A DNA stretch of 64,000 nt from Streptomyces cyaneofuscatus. Its GTDB lineage: Bacteria > Actinomycetota > Actinomycetes > Streptomycetales > Streptomycetaceae. This document shows, piece after piece, positions 34,484 to 42,615 of this stretch. Numbering within the stretch: position 1 is the first letter of the stretch; each line of letters begins with the position of its first letter. The stretch is from assembly GCF_000718135.1 (NCBI RefSeq), contig NZ_JOEM01000009.1, forward strand, positions 248,001-312,000, read 5' to 3'. The translations under genes were made by a program, and so were the position numbers. The notes below the pieces were generated by a model. That model was given only the letters and a program-made list of their open reading frames with translations, searched no databases and was not told the origin of the DNA.

Positions 34484-35239
34484 ATGACGACGACCACGAC
34501 GACGATGACGCCTACGACGATCTCGACGCGTACGGTGGCGTACCCGGCCGACGGTCTGACGATGATCGGGCACCTCGCGCTCCCGGCCGGTCGCGGCCGC
34601 CGCCCTGCGGTGCTGCTCGGGCCGGAGGGCATGGGGCTCAGCGACGTCGAGCGCCGCCGGGCCGACGCTCTCGCCGAACTGGGTTACGTGGCGCTGGCCT
34701 TCGACCTGCACGGCGGGCGCTACCTGGCCGACCCCGAGGAGATGCTGGCCCGTTGCCTGCCGCTGCTCGCCGACCCCGACCGGCTGCGGGGGATCGGCCG
34801 TGCGGCACTCGACGTGCTGCGCGCCGAGCCGCGTACCGACCCCGACCGGATTGCCGCCTTCGGCTACGGCACCGGGGGCGCGGTCGCGCTGGAACTCGGG
34901 CGCGCCGGCGTCGGTCTGCGCGCGATCGGAACGGTCAACGCGACGACCACGGGCCGACCGGGCGAGGCGGCGCGCATCCGCTGCCCGGTGTGGGCCGGGG
35001 TCGGTTCGGAGGACCCGATCATGCCGCCCGCGCAACGGGACGCGTTCACCGCCGAGATGCAGGCCGCGGGCGTCGACTGGCGCCTCACGGTCTACGGCGG
35101 CGCCTTGCACGCCTTCCACCACCCGCCGGTCGACCACCCCACGGTCCCCGGCGTCGGCCACCACCCCCGGCACGCGCAACGAGCCTGGCGCGATGTCGTC
35201 GACCTGCTCGCCGAGTGCCTGCCGTTGACGGGGGACTGA
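34484..35239 (+). CDS. Dienelactone hydrolase family protein with altered nucleophile
   Basis: 251 residues. DLH fold: RPAVLLGPEGMGLSD, GYVALAFDLHGGRY, then IAAFGYGTGGAVALEL where the catalytic Cys/Ser of GYCFGG is Gly129. The acid (AGVGSEDP, Asp177) and His (GGALHAFHHP, His199) are kept. Activity is therefore doubtful or uses another residue. The N-terminus is encoded by a run of ACG codons (eight Thr in the first twelve residues). TACAGT ends 8 bases before the ATG and no ribosome site is present, so it may be leaderless. Confidence 0.82.
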   Translation: MTTTTTTMTPTTISTRTVAYPADGLTMIGHLALPAGRGRRPAVLLGPEGMGLSDVERRRADALAELGYVALAFDLHGGRYLADPEEMLARCLPLLADPDRLRGIGRAALDVLRAEPRTDPDRIAAFGYGTGGAVALELGRAGVGLRAIGTVNATTTGRPGEAARIRCPVWAGVGSEDPIMPPAQRDAFTAEMQAAGVDWRLTVYGGALHAFHHPPVDHPTVPGVGHHPRHAQRAWRDVVDLLAECLPLTGD

Positions 35240-35424
35240 CGGCGCGCGCGTATCCCGGTCACGCCCCCCTCCTTGGCCGCCCTCGTCGGTGATGATCGCG
35301 CCGGGCGCCGGAGAGAGGGCTTCCGGCGAGGGAGCACCGGGGGGCAGGGCTTCCCGGCTCGTCAACGCGGTGCGAGAGGCGTTGGCGAGCCGGTAGCCCC
35401 TGCACGCTGTCGGCGGCCTCTCGC

Positions 35425-35907
35425 CTACAGGGCCTTGTAGTAGCGGACCAGGGGCAACGCCGTGTACCCGGCCTTCTCGTACGTTCTCCGGGCGGGTGCG
35501 TGGCCCGGGTCGCCGCCGGTCCAGATGGAGGCCAGGGTCACCCCGGCCTTGCTCATCCAGGCGGTCGCGAACTCCGTCAGCGTCGTACCGACCTCCTGGC
35601 CCTGGCAGTCGGGGTCGACCGCCAGCAACTCGACGGCTCCCGCGCCACCCTCCGGTTCCAGCACCACGGCGACGAACCCGACGACCTTCGCTCCGGCTAC
35701 GGCGACCCAGACGTGAGCCTTGCCCGCTGTGCAGGCCGCTTCGACTTCCTTCGCCTGGGACGTACGCCAATCCGGATACTGCCGCTGGAACACCTCCGGC
35801 CCCAACACCTTGGCGAAGCTCTCGTAGACGGGCACCCAGGCGCGGAGTGAGAGATCGACTATCGGGTCGAGATCCCGTGCCTCGTACGGACGGACCTGTA
35901 CCTGCAT
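35425..35907 (-). CDS. GNAT acetyltransferase
   Basis: 160 residues from ATG 35907 (AGGGAGCGAAGAG upstream). MQVQVRPYEARDLDPIVDLSLRAW start, then VWVAVAGAKVVGFVAV, AVELLAVDPDCQGQEVGTTL (acetyl-CoA loop) and RRTYEKAGYTALPLVRYYK. Typical GNAT enzyme; acceptor unknown. Divergent from the gene at 36073. Confidence 0.88.
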   Translation of the reverse strand: MQVQVRPYEARDLDPIVDLSLRAWVPVYESFAKVLGPEVFQRQYPDWRTSQAKEVEAACTAGKAHVWVAVAGAKVVGFVAVVLEPEGGAGAVELLAVDPDCQGQEVGTTLTEFATAWMSKAGVTLASIWTGGDPGHAPARRTYEKAGYTALPLVRYYKAL

Positions 35908-36072
35908 CTCTTCGCTCCCTGCCACGGTGGTGATTCCGTGGCGGCATGATCGGAAGGCATCCGGATCCGCGCAGAGAATTTCGGACCGGCACCGCGCGCG
36001 GCCGGGCCTCAAGCCGTGATCAGCCCGGAAAGGCGGTGGTGGTCTGTCCGGACCTCCTGACACGATCTGGGC

Positions 36073-36597
36073 GTGACCACGTTGTTCCTGATGGTCGGCC
36101 TGCCAGGGGCCGGAAAGACCACGAGAGCCCGGCAGCTCGCCGAGGAGCACGGCGCGCTGCGCCTGACGCCCGACGAATGGATGCTGCCCCTCTTCGGCGA
36201 GGCCGAGCCGGACGGGAAGCGGGACGTGCTGGAGGGGCGCATGCTCTGGCTCGCCCTGGAGGCGGTCAAGGTGGGGACCAACGTGGTGGTGGACTACGGG
36301 TGTTGGTCCCGGGACGAACGATCCGCGATCCGGTGGCTGGCGGAGGCGGCGGGCGCGCGCTTCCGCCTGGTGTACCTGCCGGTCGACGCCGAGACCCAGC
36401 GCGCCCGGATCGCCCACCGCTGGGCGACCGCCGCCGGGGAGACCTTCCCGATGACCGAGGCCGACATCCTGCACGGGTGGGCGCAGTTCGAGGAGCCGGA
36501 CGCGGGGGAACTGGACGGCGGTGCGATCTCCGGCCCACCGCCGGGGTGGGCGGGGTGGCGGGAATGGGCCGCCGCCCGGTGGCCGTCGTTCGCGTGA
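36073..36597 (+). CDS. P-loop kinase-like ATPase (AAA_33)
   Basis: 174 residues from GTG 36073. Walker A MVGLPGAGKTT (8-18), a Walker B-like VVVDYGCW and a lid RARIAHRW. The TPDEWM motif after the P-loop is seen in AAA_33 proteins, which include polynucleotide and aminoglycoside-like kinases. The substrate is not known. It ends 13 bp from the converging DUF397 gene. Confidence 0.85.
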   Translation: MTTLFLMVGLPGAGKTTRARQLAEEHGALRLTPDEWMLPLFGEAEPDGKRDVLEGRMLWLALEAVKVGTNVVVDYGCWSRDERSAIRWLAEAAGARFRLVYLPVDAETQRARIAHRWATAAGETFPMTEADILHGWAQFEEPDAGELDGGAISGPPPGWAGWREWAAARWPSFA

Positions 36598-36610
36598 CCG
36601 CGCGCTTCAC

Positions 36611-36850
36611 TCAGGACGCGGCGAACTCCACGAAGGACGTCCAGGTGGCGGGGGAGACGGCGAGCGCGGGGACGGTGAGGTCCTTGGAGTCGCGGATGTG
36701 GATGGTGTGGGGGCAGGTGGCCACCTCTACGCAGTCGCCACCCTGGCTGCCGCTGTAGGTGGATTTCGACCAGGTGAGCGCGACCTCTACGCAGTTGCCG
36801 CCCTCACTGCCGCTGTAGCTGGACTTGAACCAGTGGAGGTCGGTGCTCAT
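36611..36850 (-). CDS. DUF397 protein with duplicated motif
   Basis: 79 residues. The DUF397 signature W.KSSYSG..GG.CVEVA is present twice: WFKSSYSGSEGGNCVEVA (7-24) and WSKSTYSGSQGGDCVEVA (27-44), 20 residues apart, followed by IHIRDSKD and TWTSFVEFAA. The DNA copies are also alike (36722-36781 and 36782-36840), so the duplication is recent. Start overlaps the stop of the XRE gene by ATGA. DUF397 proteins partner XRE regulators (WhiJ/AbaA-like loci) in Streptomyces. Confidence 0.92.
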   Translation of the reverse strand: MSTDLHWFKSSYSGSEGGNCVEVALTWSKSTYSGSQGGDCVEVATCPHTIHIRDSKDLTVPALAVSPATWTSFVEFAAS

Positions 36851-37674
36851 AGTTCCTCTGCCATCTTCTCGATCTTCTCCAGCGTCCTCTCCGGAGTGTA
36901 TGCCTGGGCCCGCGTGACGCCATACTTGCCGAACAGGTTGCCCAACTGCGGATGTTCGGTGACGAAGAAGCTGCCGCCCTGCCCCTCGATATAGGCGAGC
37001 TGCTGTCGCTTGTCCGTCTCCAGCAGGACGAACGGGCCGTCCAGCGCCGCGTGATCCTCGCGGTACGGGTCCATCAGCTGAATCCGTACGTGCCGGAGCC
37101 GCGCCACGTCGGCGAGGTGGTGGAGCTGCGCCTTCATCACCCGACGGCCGCCGATCGGCCGCGTCAGTACGACCATCTCCAGGACGAAGCTGATGTCGGG
37201 CAGCGGCCTGCGGGTCAGCAGCTTCTGCCGTTCGAGCCGCGCGGCGACCTTCTCGTCGATCTCGTCGTCGTCATAGTTCGGGTACCGGCTAGTGAAGACC
37301 GCACGCGCGTACGCCTCCGTCTGGAGCAGGCCGGGCATGACCTGGTTCTCGTACGTGTGCAGGGCCCATGCCTTCTCCTCCTCGTCCGCGAACGGCGTGA
37401 ACCAGTCCGGCAGCGGACTGCGCTGCTTCGTCTGCTTCGGCGGCTTCGGCGCCGCGACGATCAGTGCACCTTGTGCACCCAGCACCTCATCCGCCCGCTG
37501 CACGAAGACACCCTTCGGCGGTCGCGCGCCCCGTTCCACCATCGCCACTTGGGACTTGGAGTAGCCGATGCGCTTGCCCAACTGTTCCTGCGACAGGCCG
37601 GCCCGCTCGCGGAAGTGCCTGAGCAGCAGGCCGAACATCTCGGCGGCGGTCTCGGCCTGATCACTGGAGTGCAC
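36847..37674 (-). CDS. XRE-family regulator with DUF5753 domain
   Basis: 275 residues. HTH near the N-terminus: LLLRHFRERAGLSQEQLGKRIGYSKSQVAMVERGARPP. The remaining part has the DUF5753 signature: WFTPFADEEEKAWALHTYENQVMPGLLQTEAYARAVF, ERQKLLTRRPLPDISFVLEM, VRIQLMDPYREDHAALDGPFVLLE. Forms an operon with DUF397 (ATGA overlap). Such pairs affect development or act as toxin-antitoxin-like modules in Streptomyces. Inverted repeats upstream (37701-37727) are probable operators. Confidence 0.92.
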   Translation of the reverse strand: MHSSDQAETAAEMFGLLLRHFRERAGLSQEQLGKRIGYSKSQVAMVERGARPPKGVFVQRADEVLGAQGALIVAAPKPPKQTKQRSPLPDWFTPFADEEEKAWALHTYENQVMPGLLQTEAYARAVFTSRYPNYDDDEIDEKVAARLERQKLLTRRPLPDISFVLEMVVLTRPIGGRRVMKAQLHHLADVARLRHVRIQLMDPYREDHAALDGPFVLLETDKRQQLAYIEGQGGSFFVTEHPQLGNLFGKYGVTRAQAYTPERTLEKIEKMAEEL

Positions 37675-37700
37675 GGGTCACCTCGTCTGTACACCACTGT

Positions 37701-37727
37701 TCACAACCTGCTTGTGACCCTGGTCAC
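37701..37727. promoter_or_regulatory. Overlapping inverted repeats between XRE gene and its divergent neighbour
   Basis: TCACAA-n5-TTGTGA (37701-37706, 37712-37717) and GTGACC-CT-GGTCAC (37714-37727), both perfect and overlapping by 4 bases. They lie 27-53 bp upstream of the XRE start and 29-55 bp upstream of the rightward gene, so are good candidates for an XRE operator. Confidence 0.6.
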
Positions 37728-37755
37728 GGTACGTGTCCGCCGCAAAGCTGAGCGC

Positions 37756-38181
37756 ATGGAACTTGGGAATTCACTGGATCCGGTGCCGTCCTGGATCCCT
37801 GCCTCCGGCCACGCCCTCCGCCACGTGGGCATCCACTTCGACGCCGTACGGGCCATCGGCATGCTGGGCGAGGAAATCGCGTACGAGGTCATGCAGTTCA
37901 CCGACTTCCGCGCCGGGCCGATCGTCCGCTCGGGCGTCGGGGAGCGCAGCATGTACTTCCTGCTCGCGCCCGGTACGGCGGCCGGGCATCGGTGGCCGCC
38001 GGGGGTGGAGGCGATGAGCCGTAGCGCGCGGGGCGACGCCTTCGTGGGGGTGCCCGCGCTGGACGGCGCGACCTGGCCGCTGGACTGGCGGTCGCGTCCG
38101 ACGGCGGAGGAGCCGTTCGTGGATGCGGCGTTGCTGCACGAGATGGCCTGGCTGCGGGCGGGGTGCGCGGCGAAGGAGTGA
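37756..38181 (+). CDS. Uncharacterised protein divergent from XRE
   Basis: 141 residues from ATG 37756. HALRHVGIHFDAVRAIGMLGEEIAYEV, then GPIVRSGVGERSMYFLLAPGTAAGHRWPPGVEAM and a C-terminal helical segment. The layout (value, 'capped' W near the end) resembles the small proteins that often neighbour XRE-DUF397 pairs and are sometimes labelled primase-like, but I cannot assign it. No known catalytic motif. Confidence 0.62.
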   Translation: MELGNSLDPVPSWIPASGHALRHVGIHFDAVRAIGMLGEEIAYEVMQFTDFRAGPIVRSGVGERSMYFLLAPGTAAGHRWPPGVEAMSRSARGDAFVGVPALDGATWPLDWRSRPTAEEPFVDAALLHEMAWLRAGCAAKE

Positions 38182-38201
38182 CCGGCGTGTGTCGGTGTGG
38201 T

Positions 38202-38276
38202 TCAGAGGTGGCGATAGATCTCGCGCCGACGGCCGACCGCCAGCACCCAGACGATGAGCCGGCCGACCTCCGGGTT
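38202..38276 (-). pseudogene. C-terminal fragment of a RelE/ParE toxin
   Basis: The 24-codon fragment reads NPEVGRLIVWVLAVGRRREI then YRHL and stop. LIVWVLAVGRRREIYRHL is a standard end of RelE-family mRNA interferases. The rest of the toxin (about 60 residues) is missing. It is not in frame with the 38-residue ORF just upstream. Confidence 0.65.
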
Positions 38277-38391
38277 AGTTGGCCGACCGGAGGAGTGCGG
38301 CCAACTCCCCCATGGGCAACGGTCCTTTGGTGCCTTCGGGCGGGAGGTGCTTGCGGACCTCGGTCGCCGGCTCGATCACAGGCTCAGTCAT
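38275..38391 (-). CDS. 38-residue ORF next to RelE fragment, possible antitoxin remnant
   Basis: MTEPVIEPATEVRKHLPPEG then ending GELAALLRSAN. It is placed where the antitoxin gene of a relBE-like operon should be, but is too short for Phd/RelB proteins and its stop (TAA, 38275-38277) falls at the junction with the RelE fragment. Most likely both are debris of one deletion. Confidence 0.35.
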   Translation of the reverse strand: MTEPVIEPATEVRKHLPPEGTKGPLPMGELAALLRSAN

Positions 38392-38607
38392 GGCATGAAT
38401 TGTCGGACGGGTGGTGCCACTGGCGCACGAGATGGGTGGTTTGGCGACCGACGCGGACCTGAGCCCTCAGGTTGCGGTACCGTAATCATGACATCACGTT
38501 CTGTGTGCGCATGTGGGTGACGCGTGCGCATATGGAGCGGCCCCCGGCGGTGTTAGAGCACCGACCCGGGGACCTTCACCACTAGTGGAATCAGAGGTCC
38601 ACCCGCG

Positions 38608-39726
38608 ATGCTGTCGCATGTTATCCCGCCCCCTCGGGGCTATACGAAGGTCTCCAACGCCCTTGTGCGTCAGTCGCGTCTGGGCAGTGACGCGAAGATC
38701 CTGGTCATGTATGTGCAAGGGCTGCCCGAAGGCGATCGGGACAAGGCCCTCAGTGAGCACGCCCGAGACCTTCACTTCACCGGGCGGCGGTACCAGAAGG
38801 CCAAGACCGAGTTGGTGGCGAGCGGGTACCTCCATGAGAAGCGGGAGACCGTTGCCGGTGGGCGGTGGCGGACCGTGCAGGTGTTCTCCAACTTCCCGCT
38901 GACGGACGACCAGGCCGCGCGGCTGCGGGCCGGGGTCCCGGCCGATGGGTACGAGCGGGTGAGCACGGGCCCCGTTCCGACTGCGCGCTTTCCGACCGTC
39001 GGTGCTCCGAGTGGTCCGGCGGTCGGTGGTCTTTTACCCGCAGACGAAGAACTGGGGAAGAACGCATCCCACCCACCCACCGAAGCGGGCGGAGACGAGC
39101 CGGAGGACCTGGAGGAGGCTTCGGGGGGATCTTCCGGGGAGCCCACCGAGGAGCCCACTGGGGAGTCCGCCGAGGAGCCCGCTGTGGAGCCCGCTGTGGA
39201 GCCCTCCGATGGGCCTGAAGTGGCTCTCGCCGAAAGCGTGTTGCTCTCCCTCCGCCACGAGCAGCGCCAACTGCATCTCGGCGTACGCGAGGCCCGTACC
39301 CTCGCCGGACTCGCCGCCGAGTGGTTGCGGCGCGGGGTCACCGCTGCCGATCTGCGGCGGGCCTTGTGTGGTGGGCTGCCGGCGGAGGGGGTGCGGACGG
39401 CGGTGGGGTTCCTGGCGCACCGGCTCCGGGAGAAGCTGCCCGCCGCCCCCGAGGCCGTGCCCGCTCCGCAGCCGCCCCTGCCGCCCCCTGCCCTGATCAC
39501 CTGCGCCGGGCCGGGCGAGGAGCACATGTTCCGGCCTCACGTTCCGTGGGCCACGACGTGTGGGCCCTGTCACCGGGAGGAGCAACGCGCCTTCTGGGCC
39601 GATGCGCAGGCTCGGGCCGACGCGGCTCCCGAACCTCCGCCGTGGCGGGAGCGGTTCGCGGCCGTTGCGGGGGGCGGAGCCGTATCGGGTGCGGATGGGG
39701 AGGGGGCACCTCCGTTCCGGGGGTGA
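38608..39726 (+). CDS. Helix-turn-helix domain protein
   Basis: 372 residues. The N-terminus (YTKVSNALVRQSRLGSDAKILVMYVQGLP, DLHFTGRRYQKAKTELVASGYLHEKRE) is a winged helix like replication-initiator and phage-regulator HTH_36 domains. A disordered acidic segment holds TEEP/GEP repeats (positions 185-205), then a helical domain (ARTLAGLAAEWLRRGV), and a C-terminal CAGPGEEHMF ... CGPCHREEQ with three Cys and a His that may bind zinc. Such proteins are common near Streptomyces accessory regions. Function unknown. Confidence 0.72.
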   Translation: MLSHVIPPPRGYTKVSNALVRQSRLGSDAKILVMYVQGLPEGDRDKALSEHARDLHFTGRRYQKAKTELVASGYLHEKRETVAGGRWRTVQVFSNFPLTDDQAARLRAGVPADGYERVSTGPVPTARFPTVGAPSGPAVGGLLPADEELGKNASHPPTEAGGDEPEDLEEASGGSSGEPTEEPTGESAEEPAVEPAVEPSDGPEVALAESVLLSLRHEQRQLHLGVREARTLAGLAAEWLRRGVTAADLRRALCGGLPAEGVRTAVGFLAHRLREKLPAAPEAVPAPQPPLPPPALITCAGPGEEHMFRPHVPWATTCGPCHREEQRAFWADAQARADAAPEPPPWRERFAAVAGGGAVSGADGEGAPPFRG

Positions 39727-39805
39727 GGCCTGAGACCGAGGCTGTGTAGATCTCGGTGGAGCTAGAGTGCTCGCTTGTCGGCTTCGAGGTGGGAGGGGCA
39801 GAACC

Positions 39806-40315
39806 GTGGACTTGCCTGTGCGGACCCGCGTTTCGGCCTACGCCGTCGCGGTGGAGGACGGACGGCTGCTCCTGGCCCGCCTGTCGGACGCCTCACCGGT
39901 CTTCACGCCCGGGCTGTGGCATCTGCCGGGCGGCGGGATCGACCCGGGCGAGCAGCCTGTGGAGGCCCTGGCGCGTGAGCTGCGGGAGGAGACGGGCCTC
40001 GAACTCGTCGCCGCGCGCTTGCTCGACGCCCGTACCTACGCAGTTCAGCGGCACGGGGTCGACTGGCACCTCACCGGGCTGTTCTACGCCGTCGACCTCA
40101 AGGCCGGGGCACCGGTGGTGCGCGAGACCGACGGTTCCACCGACGCGGCGGTCTGGACCCCTCTGGCGGATCTGCACGATTCGATGCTGTCACCGGCGGC
40201 TGCCGACGCCCTTCGCACGCTTCAGTCAAGGAGCGACAGCTTCCGCCATCCTCATGTGGGGGCGGTCGTGGAGTCACCGAACCATGAGGCGTGCGGTGAG
40301 AAGTTGTACCGATGA
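39806..40315 (+). CDS. Nudix hydrolase
   Basis: 169 residues from GTG 39806 (GGGAGGGG upstream). Nudix box GGGIDPGEQPVEALARELRE followed by ETGL. Preceded by SAYAVAVEDGRLLLARLSD. The next gene starts within its stop (ATGA), so they are translationally coupled. Substrate unknown. Confidence 0.88.
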   Translation: MDLPVRTRVSAYAVAVEDGRLLLARLSDASPVFTPGLWHLPGGGIDPGEQPVEALARELREETGLELVAARLLDARTYAVQRHGVDWHLTGLFYAVDLKAGAPVVRETDGSTDAAVWTPLADLHDSMLSPAAADALRTLQSRSDSFRHPHVGAVVESPNHEACGEKLYR

Positions 40316-40755
40316 GCGTGATCGATAGGGAGACCGTCCAGTACGTGCGGTTTCAATCGCCGTTCCGGAATGCCCATGGCCACTTCACCGGCGTTTTCGG
40401 GCTCGTCAACGGTCTGGCGAGGGAAGGAAGGCTCTCGGACGGGCAGGAGTCCTTTCGCCGCCGCAACAACAGTTGGTACAACGCCGCGTACACCGACCCG
40501 TCGACCGTTGACCCCGAGGTCTACGACAACGAGATCAACCCCGGCGCGGCGGCATGGTTCAAGCCGTCAGCCACTCATCTCCTCGGTCGTGTCCCCGGAT
40601 ATTTGGAGATTCTGTCCGCGCATGGCGTCGACTGCCAGGTCCTGCGTTGCGCGGACCCGGGGCGGATCATTTACGAGGACGACGTACAGATCGTGGTCGT
40701 GCCGCGCACAACTGACGAGTCCGCTGCCTACGAGTGCGCCGACGCCCAGAAGTAA
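40312..40755 (+). CDS. Uncharacterised protein coupled to Nudix hydrolase
   Basis: 147 residues. YVRFQSPFRNAHGHFTGVFGLVNGLAREG, FRRRNNSWYNAAYTDPSTVDPEVYD, HLLGRVPGYLEILSAHGVDCQVLRCADPGRIIYEDDVQIVVV. No motif known to me. It overlaps the Nudix stop by 4 bp. It ends next to the transposase remnant. Confidence 0.72.
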   Translation: MSVIDRETVQYVRFQSPFRNAHGHFTGVFGLVNGLAREGRLSDGQESFRRRNNSWYNAAYTDPSTVDPEVYDNEINPGAAAWFKPSATHLLGRVPGYLEILSAHGVDCQVLRCADPGRIIYEDDVQIVVVPRTTDESAAYECADAQK

Positions 40756-40759
40756 CGGG

Positions 40760-41055
40760 CCACGCAGTCGCGTTCTGTCCCAGATGTCGCGCCGGTTGTG
40801 GGCTGATTCGCGGGTGGGTCTGCGGCTCATGAGGTCGATCATCGCGAGATGAATCATGGCTTCGGAGCGGTGGGGGCGGGTTTCGTAGTCGCGGGCGGGG
40901 CGGTGATGGTGCAAGAGCCAGCCGGTCCGTTCGACGACCCATCGCCGAAGTGGAGTCGGCGGCCCGCGATCTTCGTCGCGCTCGAAGGCCGTCACCCGCC
41001 CCATCTGCCGCAGGAAGTGCCTACCGCCTCGACATGCCCGAAAGCGGCCTGTCAC
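40760..41055 (-). pseudogene. IS5-like transposase remnant
   Basis: In minus frame the sequence includes RRWVVERTGWLLHHHRPARD and YETRPHRSEAMIHLAMIDLMSRR, the end of IS5/IS1647-like transposases. The N-terminal and catalytic parts are missing. I saw no terminal inverted repeats nearby. The open frame runs on to 40567, but homology-like composition ends near 40770. Confidence 0.72.
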
Positions 41056-41095
41056 CTGAACTCAATGAAGCACCCCGGTCGGGACGAAACGCTCT

Positions 41096-41716
41096 TCAGG
41101 CCTCCAGCGAGTTGCTGTCCAGCTTGCGTCGTTCCCGGCGGTTGGGGTGGCGGATGACCACGCCTCCCGCGCCGCCGGACCCGGTGAGCCGGATCACCGG
41201 AGTTCCCGGGAGCCGGTCGGGCGTGGTCTTGTCCGTGAGGCCGCCGAAGCCGGGGTCCATGCCGTGGGTGTCCGCAGCCCAGGCGTCGGGGATGACGATC
41301 GTGACACCGGATACCTCCCCGTACGCCTCCATCGCGACCTCCGTGAGCCGGCACTCGACCCGGGTGAAGTCGAGCTTCACGCCCCCCACGCCTCCGCGAG
41401 CGATCACATGCCCGGGAACCTCCCAGCGCTCCGGGCCCCGAGAAGCGCCGAACGTGCCACCCGTGACCACCAGCGGCGACTGGCTCGCGGGGGAAGGCGG
41501 CTTCGGCAGGTCGGCGGTCAGGACGGCCAGCTCGTTGTAGGTCTTGGACGTCAGGGCCTGCTCCAGCCGCGCGTCCAGCTCATCGAGATCGATACGCCCC
41601 TCGGCCGCCGCGTCGCGCAGCTGCTCCACCACCGCCTCCCGGTCGTCGTGGGAGGCCCGGAGGTCTCCAGGCAGGGGGGCGGGGTGTGGGGAAGGCTCGG
41701 GGTGCTCGGCAGTCAT
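41096..41716 (-). CDS. DUF1707 protein
   Basis: 206 residues from ATG 41716. DUF1707 core: LRASHDDREAVVEQLRDAAAEGRIDLDELDARLEQAL, then a short linker and a beta-rich domain (VPGHVIARGGVGGVKLDFTRVECRL, GEVSGVTIVIPDAWAADTHG) resembling the DUF2154/DUF4097-like beta-helix proteins. Function unknown; cytoplasmic as no helix is seen. Confidence 0.85.
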   Translation of the reverse strand: MTAEHPEPSPHPAPLPGDLRASHDDREAVVEQLRDAAAEGRIDLDELDARLEQALTSKTYNELAVLTADLPKPPSPASQSPLVVTGGTFGASRGPERWEVPGHVIARGGVGGVKLDFTRVECRLTEVAMEAYGEVSGVTIVIPDAWAADTHGMDPGFGGLTDKTTPDRLPGTPVIRLTGSGGAGGVVIRHPNRRERRKLDSNSLEA

Positions 41717-41859
41717 GCCCGCCAGGATAGGCAGCCAGGTGGGGCCGAGTGGAGGGGGCGGAGGGGGTGGACTGAGGCTGCGTACGTCGACTGCCTGCGG
41801 CAACTGCCTGCGTAGAGTGGCGATGTGCGGAGCTGGTTGGGCGAGGGGGCGGATTTCGG

Positions 41860-42408
41860 GTGGCAGGCGTCGATACGTACCAGTGGTGGGAGCTGCTGCC
41901 GGCCGGCATCCGCCGGCAGGTCGACGGGTACGTGCTCCAGGACTCCCGTATGCAGGCGATCCGTACCGTCTTCGAAGTCGGCCGGGCGCGCGGTCTGGGG
42001 CTCCATGAGGCCCAGCTCATCGTCCACGACCGCTACCTCCACCACGGCGACCGGGTCGCCCGTACCCCTGACAGCCCTCTCGATGTGGAGTCCCTGGCCG
42101 CCCGCGCCGCAGGCTGCCCCGGCCGCGTCGTGGCGATCGAGGCGGTGTGGGACGGCGACACCGTTCACGACTGGTTCGTGCAGCTGATGGCGATCACCGA
42201 CGACCCCGTTGGCGAGCGGTGTCTGGCCACCATCTACTGGGACACGGCTGTGCGGTATCTCGGTGAGGAGAGAGCTCCGGGATCGCTCCACCCGTCGGCG
42301 GCGGCCGCCGACAGAAGCGGCCGAGCTCTGGCCGCGCGTCTGTCGGTCCCGTTCCACTTCGCCAGTCCGGAGACTCCGGACGACGAGGCACCCCGCTGGC
42401 GGCCCTGA
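41860..42408 (+). CDS. Uncharacterised protein
   Basis: 182 residues from GTG 41860 with GAGGGGGCGG upstream. YQWWELLPAGIRRQVDGYVLQDSRMQAIRTVF, then LHEAQLIVHDRYLHHGDRVARTPDS and ATIYWDTAVRYLGEE. No known motif; start and codon pattern look real. Isolated gene. Confidence 0.7.
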   Translation: MAGVDTYQWWELLPAGIRRQVDGYVLQDSRMQAIRTVFEVGRARGLGLHEAQLIVHDRYLHHGDRVARTPDSPLDVESLAARAAGCPGRVVAIEAVWDGDTVHDWFVQLMAITDDPVGERCLATIYWDTAVRYLGEERAPGSLHPSAAAADRSGRALAARLSVPFHFASPETPDDEAPRWRP

Positions 42409-42615
42409 GGACGGGTGAGTTGAGGCCGTTACCTTGACGGCTGGGACCGTCCTCCGCCGACCATGGCCCCATGACTCGCGCTCGCGCTCTCCCGGCGCCG
42501 CCCGTCATTGCCCCCGGCTCGCTCGGCCGGGCGGAAGCGGAATGAGCTGCGGGGGCTGATCCTGGCGTGGACCGGGAGCGGCACGGAGCCCCGGACGCGA
42601 GGCGGCGGGCGGGAG

